Of a stretch of 64,000 bases of DNA, positions 24,845-33,437 are shown in pieces; positions within the stretch are counted from its first letter, which is position 1, and each line of letters begins with the position of its first letter. Both the position numbers and the translations under genes were made by a program. The stretch lies in contig JBBRYA010000006.1 in the NCBI GenBank assembly GCA_038238015.1, forward strand, positions 28,500-92,499. Direction: 5' to 3'. Under the pieces are notes generated by a model that saw only the letters and a program-made list of their open reading frames with translations, had not been told where the DNA came from and did not search any database. This stretch comes from DASQFQ01 sp038238015 (lineage in GTDB: Bacteria; Actinomycetota; Thermoleophilia; Solirubrobacterales; Solirubrobacteraceae).

Positions 24845-26173
24845 TCAGCGCGTGATCGTGAGCACGGCCAGCGCCACGACCGACACGGCCACCAGGGCGA
24901 TCACGATCGCCGTAGCGGTCGAGGTGCCCCACCCGATCCGGTGCTCGCCCATGACCTCCTGGCTGCGGCTGAGCGTCCGCAGGAAGGGAAGGATCGCGAG
25001 CAGCAGCACCGCATTGAGGGCTTGGGAAAGGAACAGGATCGGGATCAGCGGCGCGCCGGGGATCAGCACCAGGACCACGGCCGCCAGCGCGCACGCGCCG
25101 TAGGCGCCGTAGAACACGGGTGCCTCGCGGAAGCCGCAGTTGAGGTCGCGCCTCCGGTCCAGGGCCTCGGCGATCGAGTAGGCGGTCGAGAGCGGCACGA
25201 TCGCCGCGGCCAGCAAAGCCGCGCCGACCAGGCCGAGGCCGAAGAGGGTCGTGGCGGCGCTTCCGGCCAGCGGTCGCAGCGCGACCGCCGCGTCGCGCGC
25301 GTCGTGGATGCGCAGGCCGCGCGCGTGCAGCGTCGCCGCGCACGCGATGATGATGAACGCGCCGATGACGCCCGTGAGCACGGCGCCGGTGACGACGTCA
25401 ATGCGCTCGTAGCGCAGGTCCTTGATCGAGAGCCGCTTGTCGACGGCGTAGGACTGGATGAACGCGAGCCCCCAGGGAGCCAGCGTCGTCCCGATGGTCG
25501 CCACGGTGTCGAGCACCCCCTTGCGGGTCAGCGGCATGTCCGGGACCACGAGGCCCTGGGCCGTGGCTCCCCAGTCGGGGTGGGCCAGCAGCCCCGAGAC
25601 GATGTACGCGACGAAGATCGCGCTCAGCGCCAGCAGCACGTGCTCGACCCGGCGGAAGCTCCCCTTGAGCACGAGCACGCTGACGGCCGCGGCGGCCAGC
25701 GGGACGGTGATGTACCGGCTGGTCCCGGTGAGGACCTGCATCCCCGCGGCGACGCCGGCGAACTCGGCGCAGATCGTCCCCACGTTCGCGACCACGAGCG
25801 CCGTCAGCGCCATCTGGGTCCAGCGCCGCCCGAAGCGCTCCCTGACCAGCGCCATCAGGCCCTTCCCGGTGACCACGCCGGTGCGGGCCGCCAGGCTGTG
25901 GAAGACGATCAGCGCGATCGTCGACAGCGTCAGCACCCACAGGAGCCGGTAGCCGTAGTCGGCGCCGAGGATCGAGTAGGTCGTGATACCCGCCGGGTCG
26001 TCGTCGGAGAGGCCCGCCAGCAGGCCGGGCCCGAGCACGGCGAGGAACGCCAGCAGCCCGACCCGATGACCGCGCAGCCTCCCCAGGGACCGCAGCGGCC
26101 CGCGCACGACCAGGTGAGGCCGGGGCATCCTGCGGTGGCGGCGCTTGCGAGCCGGCTCTCCGGTGGCCGCCAT
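24845..26173 (-). CDS. Nramp-family divalent cation transporter with variant metal site
   Basis: The product (about 442 residues) has eleven or so hydrophobic segments and is of the Nramp fold. The first helix carries DDDPAGITTYSILGADYG, where Mn/Fe transporters have DPGN, and helix 6 carries TLAPWGLAFIQ, where they have the metal-binding MPHN. This matches the DDDPSGI-type subgroup of Nramp relatives. Loss of the helix-6 Met is known to remove selectivity against hard cations in magnesium-transporting Nramp relatives, so Mg2+ or an unselective role is possible. The start is uncertain: three in-frame Met codons (26209, 26173, 26128) exist, and the first two overlap the remains of an opposite-strand VOC gene. 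Confidence 0.8.
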   Translation of the reverse strand: MAATGEPARKRRHRRMPRPHLVVRGPLRSLGRLRGHRVGLLAFLAVLGPGLLAGLSDDDPAGITTYSILGADYGYRLLWVLTLSTIALIVFHSLAARTGVVTGKGLMALVRERFGRRWTQMALTALVVANVGTICAEFAGVAAGMQVLTGTSRYITVPLAAAAVSVLVLKGSFRRVEHVLLALSAIFVAYIVSGLLAHPDWGATAQGLVVPDMPLTRKGVLDTVATIGTTLAPWGLAFIQSYAVDKRLSIKDLRYERIDVVTGAVLTGVIGAFIIIACAATLHARGLRIHDARDAAVALRPLAGSAATTLFGLGLVGAALLAAAIVPLSTAYSIAEALDRRRDLNCGFREAPVFYGAYGACALAAVVLVLIPGAPLIPILFLSQALNAVLLLAILPFLRTLSRSQEVMGEHRIGWGTSTATAIVIALVAVSVVALAVLTITR

Positions 26174-26249
26174 GGCGTTCCTGCGCGACCCCGACGGCAA
26201 CGCGCTCATCCTGCACCATCGCTACGCGCCGCGGACGACCGGCGCCTGA
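26142..26249 (+). pseudogene. Remnant of a glyoxalase/VOC gene
   Basis: The last about 26 residues of this frame read AAMAFLRDPDGNALILHHRY, then APRTTGA and a stop. This is the unmistakable C-terminal end of a glyoxalase/bleomycin-resistance (VOC) protein (RDPDGNALxLHHRY with the metal-binding region). The rest of the about 120-residue domain is missing: upstream the frame reads through the reverse strand of the Nramp gene and loses similarity. It is best explained as an old gene truncated by the arrival or extension of the Nramp gene. Confidence 0.6.
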
Positions 26250-26263
26250 CCCGGATCTCCCGC

Positions 26264-27067
26264 TCACCCGCCGGCGGTGAGCCTCTGCGCGAACTGGGCC
26301 AGCGGGCTCGTTGGGTCCTCGAAGCTGCGGCCCTTCAGGCTCTTGCGCAGCTGCGAGAGCAGGATGCGGTCGACGAGGTGACGGGGAGCAAAGCGCGAGA
26401 GCGCGTTGGTGAGCTGCCCCGTTCGCGTGGTCGTGATGTCGCGGGCGGGCGGGTCGTCGAGCGCGGCGCGGGCGAGCGCTCCCGCGACGTCCTCGAGGCG
26501 CTCCTCGGGTGAGGAGACCTCGAGCCCGAACTCGATCGAGTCGCGGTGGATCGGGGTCTTCACGTAGCCGGGATAGACGGTCGTCACGCTGATCGCGTCG
26601 CCGTGCTCGAGGCGCAGCGCGCCCGAGTAGGCGACGACCCCGTGCTTGCTCATCGCGTACGCGGGGGCAAAGGGCAGCGCCACGAACGCCATGCCGGAAG
26701 CGACGTTGACGACGCGTCCCCGAGCCTCGCGCAGCGCGGGCAGCGCGGCACTCGTCACGCGCCAGGGGCCGAGCAGGTTGACGTCGATGACCGCGAGCGC
26801 CTTGGCGTCGGGCGCCAGGCCTGCGCTCTGGGGGGTCGCGAGCCCGGCGTTGTTGATCACGACGTCGAGGCCGCCGAGGCGCTCGACCGCCTCCTGCACG
26901 GCGTCGTCGACCGACGCCTGGTCGCGGACGTCGCAGGCGATCACGTCGTCTCGCTCCGCGTTCAGGTCGAGGCCGATCACGCGCGCGCCGCGGCGCGCCA
27001 GCTCGGCCATGGTCGCCTCGCCGATCCCGCTGGCGGCGCCGGTGATGATGACGCGCCTGGGGGTCAT
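26264..27067 (-). CDS. SDR-family oxidoreductase coupled to a Baeyer-Villiger monooxygenase
   Basis: The 267-residue protein has TGAASGIGE (residues 9-17), the DVRD strand, NNAGLATP, the catalytic Ser in VASGMAF and Tyr-x-x-x-Lys in YAMSK, followed by PGYVKTPIH. It is a classical SDR. Its ATG overlaps the monooxygenase stop (ATGA), so they are translated together; an alcohol-to-ketone dehydrogenase feeding a ketone oxygenase is the natural reading, but the substrate is unknown. Confidence 0.88.
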   Translation of the reverse strand: MTPRRVIITGAASGIGEATMAELARRGARVIGLDLNAERDDVIACDVRDQASVDDAVQEAVERLGGLDVVINNAGLATPQSAGLAPDAKALAVIDVNLLGPWRVTSAALPALREARGRVVNVASGMAFVALPFAPAYAMSKHGVVAYSGALRLEHGDAISVTTVYPGYVKTPIHRDSIEFGLEVSSPEERLEDVAGALARAALDDPPARDITTTRTGQLTNALSRFAPRHLVDRILLSQLRKSLKGRSFEDPTSPLAQFAQRLTAGG

Positions 27068-28554
27068 GCCGCCACCGCGACGGTCGCGCGCGTTCCGAGC
27101 GTGTACGCACCGGCGTCGAAGCCCGCGGCGAGCCGGCGGAAGCGCCAGGTCCAGTCCGGCCACAGGGTGGCATTGCGACCGGTGTCGTCGAGATAGAAGC
27201 TCACGCAGCCGCCGGTGTCCCAGACCGTGCCCTGCATCCGGTCGTCGACGTCGCGGTTGTACTCGGCGTGCGCCTCCGGGCGGACCTCGATCGTCCTCGC
27301 GCCGCCGCGGTCCATCTCGCCGATCGCGCGCAGCACGTGCTCGACCTGCGCCTCGATCATGTAGACCATCGAGCTGTGGCCGAGGCCGGTGTTCGGGCCG
27401 AGCAGCAGGAACAGGTTCGGGAACCCGGGCACCGACGTTCCGAGGTAGGCGCGCGGGCTGCCCCGCCACAAGTCGCTCATCAGCGTGCCGTCGCGGCCGC
27501 GGATCTGGTGGGCCACGGGAATGTCGGTGACGTGGAACCCGGTGCCGAAGATGATCGCGTCGACCTCTCGCTCGACGCCGTCCGCGTCGACGATCGAGCG
27601 CTCGCGGACCTCCTCCACGGTGGCGGTCACGAGCTCCACGTTCGGCGCGCCGAGCGCGCGGTACCAGCGGTTCGACGGCAGCATCCGCTTGCAGCCGATC
27701 GTGTAGTCGGGCGTGACCTTCGCGAGCAGCTCGGGGTCGTCGATCTGCTTGCGCATGTGCGAGCGTGCGAGCTTCTCGAGCAGCCCCATCAGCCGCGGCT
27801 CCTTCGCGAAGCCGAGCACGAGGAGCTCCCTCCCCGCGTAGACGGCGGCGCGCACGAGCCGCTGCGCGAGCGGCACGCGGCGGAACAGCGCGCGCTCGGC
27901 GCCGGTGATCGCCCGGTCGCCGTGGGGCATGACCCACGGCGCGGTTCGCTGGAAGACGTGAAGGCGCTCGACGTCGTGGCGGATCTCCGGCACGTACTGG
28001 ATCGCCGACGCCCCCGTCCCGATCGACGCCACCCGCTTGCCCTCCAGCTCGTAGTCGTGATCCCAGCGCGCCGAGTGCATCGTCTTGCCCTCGAAGCTCT
28101 CGAGCCCCGGGAGGTCGGGGATCTTCGGCTCGGTGAGGGGGCCCATGCCGGTCACGAGGACCGACGCGGTGAGCGTCCCGGCGCTGGTCTCGATCTCCCA
28201 CAGCTCCTGGTCCTCGCGCCACGTCGCCGCCGCGACCTCGACGCCGGTGCGCAGGTGGGGCCGGATCCCGAACTCGTCGGCGCAGCGGCGCAGGTACTCG
28301 CGGATCTCGCCCTGCGGCGAGTAGGTGTGCGACCAGCTCGGGTTCGGCGCGAAGGAGAGCGAGTCGAGGTGCGAGGGGACGTCGCACATGCAGCCCGGGT
28401 AGGTGTTGTAGAGCCACGTGCCGCCGACGTCGCCGGCGCGCTCGAGCACGACGAAGTCCTCGACGCCCCGCTGCTTGAGGCGGATCGACATGGCCAGGCC
28501 GGAGAACCCCCCGCCCACGATGACCACCTTCACGTGCCGCTCGGCCAGCCCCAT
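27064..28554 (-). CDS. Baeyer-Villiger-type flavin monooxygenase
   Basis: The 496-residue product has the FAD motif VVIVGGGFSGLAM, the second nucleotide motif SIGTGASAIQ for NADPH, and the Baeyer-Villiger fingerprint FEGKTMHSARWDHD (F-x-G-x3-H-x3-W-D). GGTWLYNTYPG matches the conserved N-terminal region of the same group. Such enzymes insert oxygen next to a ketone to give an ester or lactone. The ATG lies after GGAGGGAGAGGC; the frame stays open upstream without reason. It is divergent from a TetR gene with a 76-bp intergenic region that carries a palindromic operator. Confidence 0.88.
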   Translation of the reverse strand: MGLAERHVKVVIVGGGFSGLAMSIRLKQRGVEDFVVLERAGDVGGTWLYNTYPGCMCDVPSHLDSLSFAPNPSWSHTYSPQGEIREYLRRCADEFGIRPHLRTGVEVAAATWREDQELWEIETSAGTLTASVLVTGMGPLTEPKIPDLPGLESFEGKTMHSARWDHDYELEGKRVASIGTGASAIQYVPEIRHDVERLHVFQRTAPWVMPHGDRAITGAERALFRRVPLAQRLVRAAVYAGRELLVLGFAKEPRLMGLLEKLARSHMRKQIDDPELLAKVTPDYTIGCKRMLPSNRWYRALGAPNVELVTATVEEVRERSIVDADGVEREVDAIIFGTGFHVTDIPVAHQIRGRDGTLMSDLWRGSPRAYLGTSVPGFPNLFLLLGPNTGLGHSSMVYMIEAQVEHVLRAIGEMDRGGARTIEVRPEAHAEYNRDVDDRMQGTVWDTGGCVSFYLDDTGRNATLWPDWTWRFRRLAAGFDAGAYTLGTRATVAVAA

Positions 28555-28573
28555 GCCTCTCCCTCCATCGCCA

Positions 28574-28593
28574 GTAACGCTTACGTAAGTTAC
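28574..28593. promoter_or_regulatory. Probable TetR operator between the monooxygenase operon and its regulator
   Basis: The 76-bp divergent region contains GTAAC and GTTAC arms separated by 10 bp, with the perfect palindrome CTTACGTAAG lying between them. A further GCGTAAC lies at 28613-28619. Palindromes of about 20 bp between a tetR gene and its target are the usual operators of this family; binding here would control both directions. Confidence 0.55.
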
Positions 28594-28630
28594 AGTAGCG
28601 TGACTCACGGTGGCGTAACCTGGCCGTCCG

Positions 28631-29239
28631 ATGGCCGCCGCCAACCGCACGTCGAGCCGGATGACCGCGAGAGCGCGCCGCGACCAGCTCCTCGACGTGA
28701 CGACGGAGCTCGTCACCGAGCGGGGCTTCCAGGCCGTCTCGATGGAGTCCGTGGCCCGCAGCGCGGGCATCTCGCGAGTGCTCATCTACCAGCACTTCGG
28801 GGACCTCCCGGGACTGCTCGAGGCGGTCGTCGAGCGCGAGATGACGCGGGCGCGCGCGCAGATCTCAGAGACCGCGATCTCCGACCTCAGCAAGGGCGAC
28901 CCCCGGAAGCTGATGATCGAGAGTCTGCGCGCCTATCTGCAGGCGGTCCGCGACCACCCCACCACGTGGCGCCTCGTCCTGATGCCGCCCCAGGGCGCCC
29001 CCGAGCTCCTGCGCACGAGCATCGTGAGCGGCCGCGCCGCCGTCCTGGACGGGCTCGCGCAGGCGGTGCGCCCGGCGCTCCTGCACGATCGCGACGCCTC
29101 CGACGCGGAGCTGACCGCCCGGGTGCTGTCCGCCATCTCCGACGAGTACGCGAGGCTCGTGCTCACCGACCCCGACCGGTTCCCGCCGGAGCGGCTGCTC
29201 GTCCACGCCCGCCGGCTCGTCGACAAGTGGTCGCTGTAG
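28631..29239 (+). CDS. TetR/AcrR family regulator
   Basis: The 202-residue protein has a standard N-terminal helix-turn-helix (about residues 18-65): RRDQLLDVTTELVTERGF, SMESVARSAGISRVLIYQHF. The rest is a helical ligand-binding domain (about 75-200) without close similarity I can name. Its position opposite the BVMO/SDR operon with an operator between points to local repression, relieved perhaps by the ketone or ester substrate. ATG start. Confidence 0.88.
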   Translation: MAAANRTSSRMTARARRDQLLDVTTELVTERGFQAVSMESVARSAGISRVLIYQHFGDLPGLLEAVVEREMTRARAQISETAISDLSKGDPRKLMIESLRAYLQAVRDHPTTWRLVLMPPQGAPELLRTSIVSGRAAVLDGLAQAVRPALLHDRDASDAELTARVLSAISDEYARLVLTDPDRFPPERLLVHARRLVDKWSL

Positions 29240-29310
29240 GTCAACGCCTGACCCATACTGAGGGCCGGCGTCCGGCGCGCCGTCGTCGACCATGCACTAG
29301 GTTTCGGACC

Positions 29311-31928
29311 GTGTCCCGGGTGCCACGGAGGATCCTCTTCGGCGTCCTCGCCGCGTTCCTGCTCGCCGCATCGCCGGGCGTCGCCGCCGCCGCACCGCCC
29401 GCGGGTGATTCGGTCTATGCGCTCGTGCATGGCTGCTACGCGCTGCGCTCGGCGACGACACAGCAATACGTGACCGCCGACGGGACGTCGGGCTACAAGG
29501 CCGCGAGCGCGAGCGCGGCGGGAGCCGAGGGCTTTCGCATGCAGGCGACGGCGCTGGGCCGCTACCTCCTCTACGACCGCGGCCGGGACTTCCCGGCCGA
29601 GGGCTCCGACGGCGCGGTCGCGCGCATCGCGAGTCCCGGCGAGACCGCCGACTTCGCGCTTAAGAACGTCGGCCCGAGGACGTTCACGCTCACGACCCTG
29701 AAGACGGGCCGGCTGCTCTCGGCGACCGGGCCGGACGGCGCGCTCGTGCTCGTCGGCCAGGGCGCCGCCGGCGACGCCACCCACTTCACCTTCCTCCCGG
29801 CCGCGAAGTGCCAGACCTTCCCCGAGCTGTCGACCAACACGACCGGCGAGCCGAGCAGGGGCCGGACCCCGTTCGGCGACGTCCGCGGCTGGCTGGACTC
29901 GATCGATCACATGATGGCCTTCGAGTTCATCGGCGGCTCGATCCATTGTGGCCGGCCGTGGAGCCCCTACGGCGCGGCCGTCGCGCTGCGCGACTGCCCC
30001 GACCACGGCCCGAACGGGTCCACGGCCGCGCTGGAGAACGCGCTGTCCTACGGCGACCCGACGCACCAGCACTCGGCCGACGGGTGGCCGAGCTTCACCG
30101 GCTGGCCGACCGCACCGTCGCTGACGCACGAACAGGTCTACTGGAAGTGGCTGGAGCGCGCCTGGCGCGGAGGCCAGCGGCTGATGGGCGGCGTCGCCGT
30201 CGACAACGGCCAGCTCTGCGAGCTCTATCCGCTGCGGCGCAACTCGTGCGACGAGATGGCGACCGCGCGCCTGGAGATCCAGGACTTCCACGAGCTCCAG
30301 GACTACATCGACGCCCAGTTCGGCGGCCCCGGCCGCGGCTTCTTCCGCATCGTCACCGATCCGTTCCAGGCTCGGAAGGTCATGAACGACGGCAAGCTCG
30401 CCGTCTTCCTCGGCGCCGAGCTCTCGCGCCCGCTCGGCTGCCGGTCCATCGACGACAAGGCCCAGTGCGACAAGCCGCAGATCGAACGCGAGCTCTCAGA
30501 CCTCTACCGGCGCGGGCTGCGTTCGATGCAGCTCGTGAACAAGTTCGACAACGCGCTCGTCGGCGTGGCGGGCGACGGCGGGTCGACCGGCGTGGTCCTG
30601 AACTCGGGCAACCGCCGCGAGACCGGCCACTACTGGCAGCTGGAGACCTGCAAGACCGAAGGCGCGGACAAGGAGCAGACCACGGCGCTTGGCGATGACG
30701 AGGCGAACTTCTCGCGCGGGCTGCAGGCGCTCACCGCGCCGGCCGCGCCGGGGCTGCCCGCGGCGGCGGGAACGCCGGCGGGCGTGCCCCAGCTCCCGGT
30801 GGTGGCGGGCGTGCTGCCCGGGACGGGAACCGTGCCACCGGTGTCCACGCCCAGCGGCGCGGTCGCGCCCGTGTACCCACCCCCGCCGCACTGCAACGTG
30901 CGCGGGCTCACCGACCTGGGCAAGACCGTGCTGCAGTCGATGGTCGACCGCCACATGATCATCGACATGGACCACATGTCGGTCAGGGCGCGCAACGAGA
31001 CGCTGACGTTCCTGGAGGCGCGCAGGTACTCGGGCATCGTCTCGACGCACGGCTGGAGCACGCCGGATTCTTCCGCCGAATCTACGGCCTCGGCGGCCTG
31101 GTCACCCCGTACGCGGGCGGGTCGACGAACTTCGCCAAGGAGTGGATGCGCAACCGCGCCTTCAAGAGCCAGGCGTACGCCTTCGGCTTCGGGATCGGCT
31201 CCGACATCGAGGGCTTCGGCTCGCAGGGCGGCCCGCGCCCGGACGCCGCCAAGAACCCGGTGACCTACCCGTTCAAGGGCCTGGACCCAGCGGTGACGCT
31301 CGACCGCCAGCGTTCCAACAGCCGGATCTGGGACGTCAACCGCGACGGCGTGGCGCAGTACGGGCTGTATCCGGACTGGATCGAGGACCTGCGCAAGATC
31401 GCGGGCGACGGGATCGTCGAGGACCTCTCGCACGGCGCCGAGAACTACGTCGAGATGTGGGAGCGCGCCGACGGCGTCGCGGCCCAGCACTGCGTCCCCG
31501 CGCGCCGGCGGATGACGGCGGCCGGGCTGGGCGCGATGCGCCTGGGCGTGACCCACGTCGCGCTGCTGCGCGCCGCCGGACAGCCCGCTGCGCGCCCGGA
31601 TCGGACCTGGACCTACTGCGGCGCCGGTCGCGGGCGCCGGGCGGGCAAGGTGCGGACGGTCCTCACTCCGGGCGGCAGGCTGGCACTCGTCGCTTCGACG
31701 ACCGCCGGGCACAGCATCAAGCGCGTGGGCCGCGGCGCGCGCGCCTCGCGGCTACCGCGGACCAGGCGGCTGACCAAGTCGCTGCGGACGGCCCCCGCCG
31801 GTCACGACGCCCGGTTCGTCTTCGCCGTGCACGGCGGCCGGGTAACCGCCACCGCGGTCGCCGCGAAGAGCGCCGCCCACTCACGGCAGACGCTGCGGCG
31901 CTACCTGCGGATGGCGGGCGTTCGCTGA
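29311..31928 (+). pseudogene. Frameshifted secreted M19-like peptidase
   Basis: The product would be about 870 residues: GTG start, signal peptide (RRILFGVLAAFLLAASPGVA), a beta-rich N-terminal region (about 35-165), then a domain with DSIDHMMAFEFIGGSIHCGR and GLTDLGKTVLQSMVDRHMII followed by DMDHMS and VSTHGW. These resemble membrane-dipeptidase (M19) metal-site regions. The frame is lost near 31063-31072: the upstream frame ends THGWSTPD, and the frame one base back continues FFRRIYGLGGLVTPYAGG and then runs to the true C-terminus, indicating one missing base. The frame reads cleanly on both sides, so a single recent mutation or a base-calling error is likely. Identification as M19 is moderate. 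Confidence 0.6.
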
Positions 31929-31941
31929 GCACAGGCGAGGC

Positions 31942-33384
31942 TCACGACTCGATCCTGCGCTCGCCGGTGTCGTGGACCCAGTCGAGGTGGAACGTGCCCT
32001 CGCGGTCGAAGCGCTCGTAGGTGTGCGCGCCGAACAGGTCGCGCAGGCCCTGGATGAGGCCGGCCGGCCCACGGCCGCGGCGGTAGCCGTCGTAGTAGGC
32101 GAGGGCCGAGGAGAACGCCGGCGCGGGGACGCCGAGCTCGGCCGAGCGCGCCACGACGCGCCGCCACGGGTCCTGCGCCTCGGCCAGCGCGCTCGAGAAG
32201 AAGTCGGCGAGCATCAGGTTGCGCAGGCCGGGCTCGGCGTCGTACGCCTCGCGGATGCGGTCCAGGAAGCGGGCGCGGATGATGCACCCACCGCGCCAGA
32301 TCGTCGCCATCGCGCCGAGGTCGACGTCCCAGCCGTGCTCGTCCGAGGCGGCCGCCATCTGCACGAAGCCCTGCGCGTAGGAGACGATCTTCGCCGCGTA
32401 GAGCGCCTGCTCGAGGTCGTCGGCCAGGCTCGCGTCGGCGCGCCCCTCCGCGCGCGGGCCCTTCAGCCGCTGCTCGGCGTCGGTGCGCTCGTCGCGCAGC
32501 GCGCTCAGCGACCGGGCGCCGACGGCCTCGGAGATGACGGTCAGCGGCACGCCGAGCTCCAGCGCGTCCTGGACGGTCCAGCGCCCCGTGCCCTTCTGCT
32601 CGGCAGCATCGACGATCGCGTCGACCAGCGGCTCCCCGGTGTCGCCGTCGAGCTGGGCGAGCACCTGGGCGGAGATCTCGATCAGGAAGCTCTCGAGCTC
32701 GCCGTCGTTCCAGCCCCGGAACGTCTCGGCGACCTCCGGGACCTCCATCCCGACCCCGTGGCGCAGGAGGTCGTAGCTCTCGGCGATCAGCTGCATGTCG
32801 GCGTACTCGATCCCGTTGTGCACCATCTTCACGTAGTGGCCGGCGCCGTCCGGGCCGACGAACGTGCAGCACGGCGTGTCGTCCACGTGCGCCGCGATGG
32901 TCTCCAGGATCTCGCCGACGACGTCGTCGTAGGCCTCACGGTCCCCGCCGGGCATGATCGACGGGCCGTTCAGCGCTCCCTCCTCACCGCCGGAGACACC
33001 GACCCCGAGGAAGCGGATCCCGCGGTCCTGCAGCGCCTCGGCGCGGCGCTGCGTGTGCTCGAAGTGCGAGTTGCCGCCGTCGAGGATCACGTCGCCCTCG
33101 TCGAGATGCGGGAGCAGGTCCTCTATGACCGCGTCGACCGGGGCGCCGGCCTTGACCATGCTCATCACCACGCGCGGGCGCGCGAGCGCGGCGACGAACT
33201 CCTCGGTCGAGCCGGTCGCCTCGATGGGCCCCTCGTCCCCATGCTCGGAGGCGAAGCGCTCCGTCTTCTCGGTCGTGCGGTTGTGGACCGCGATGGGGAT
33301 GTCGTGGTGGGCGACATTGCGCGCGAGACTCGCGCCCATCGTGGCCAGGCCCGTGAGCCCGAAGTGGCGATCGGAGGAGGTCAT
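31942..33384 (-). CDS. gnd: 6-phosphogluconate dehydrogenase (decarboxylating)
   Basis: The 480-residue protein is a full-length 6-phosphogluconate dehydrogenase: FGLTGLATMGASLARNVA, NRTTEKTERF, DGGNSHFEHTQRR, the catalytic GVGVSGGEEGALNGPSIMPG and KMVHNGIEYADMQLIAE with catalytic Lys and Asn. It makes ribulose-5-phosphate, CO2 and NADPH in the pentose phosphate pathway. The 480-residue length fits the dimeric (long) class. GAGGAG precedes the ATG on the minus strand (from the CTCC-type complement TCGGAGGAGGTCATG is read forward only, so spacing is not decisive). It converges on the broken peptidase gene with a 13-bp gap. Confidence 0.9.
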   Translation of the reverse strand: MTSSDRHFGLTGLATMGASLARNVAHHDIPIAVHNRTTEKTERFASEHGDEGPIEATGSTEEFVAALARPRVVMSMVKAGAPVDAVIEDLLPHLDEGDVILDGGNSHFEHTQRRAEALQDRGIRFLGVGVSGGEEGALNGPSIMPGGDREAYDDVVGEILETIAAHVDDTPCCTFVGPDGAGHYVKMVHNGIEYADMQLIAESYDLLRHGVGMEVPEVAETFRGWNDGELESFLIEISAQVLAQLDGDTGEPLVDAIVDAAEQKGTGRWTVQDALELGVPLTVISEAVGARSLSALRDERTDAEQRLKGPRAEGRADASLADDLEQALYAAKIVSYAQGFVQMAAASDEHGWDVDLGAMATIWRGGCIIRARFLDRIREAYDAEPGLRNLMLADFFSSALAEAQDPWRRVVARSAELGVPAPAFSSALAYYDGYRRGRGPAGLIQGLRDLFGAHTYERFDREGTFHLDWVHDTGERRIES

Positions 33385-33437
33385 GCGACTGCGCAGTACC
33401 CGCCGGTGCACCCGGTTGACTCCGAGCCAGACAGCGC

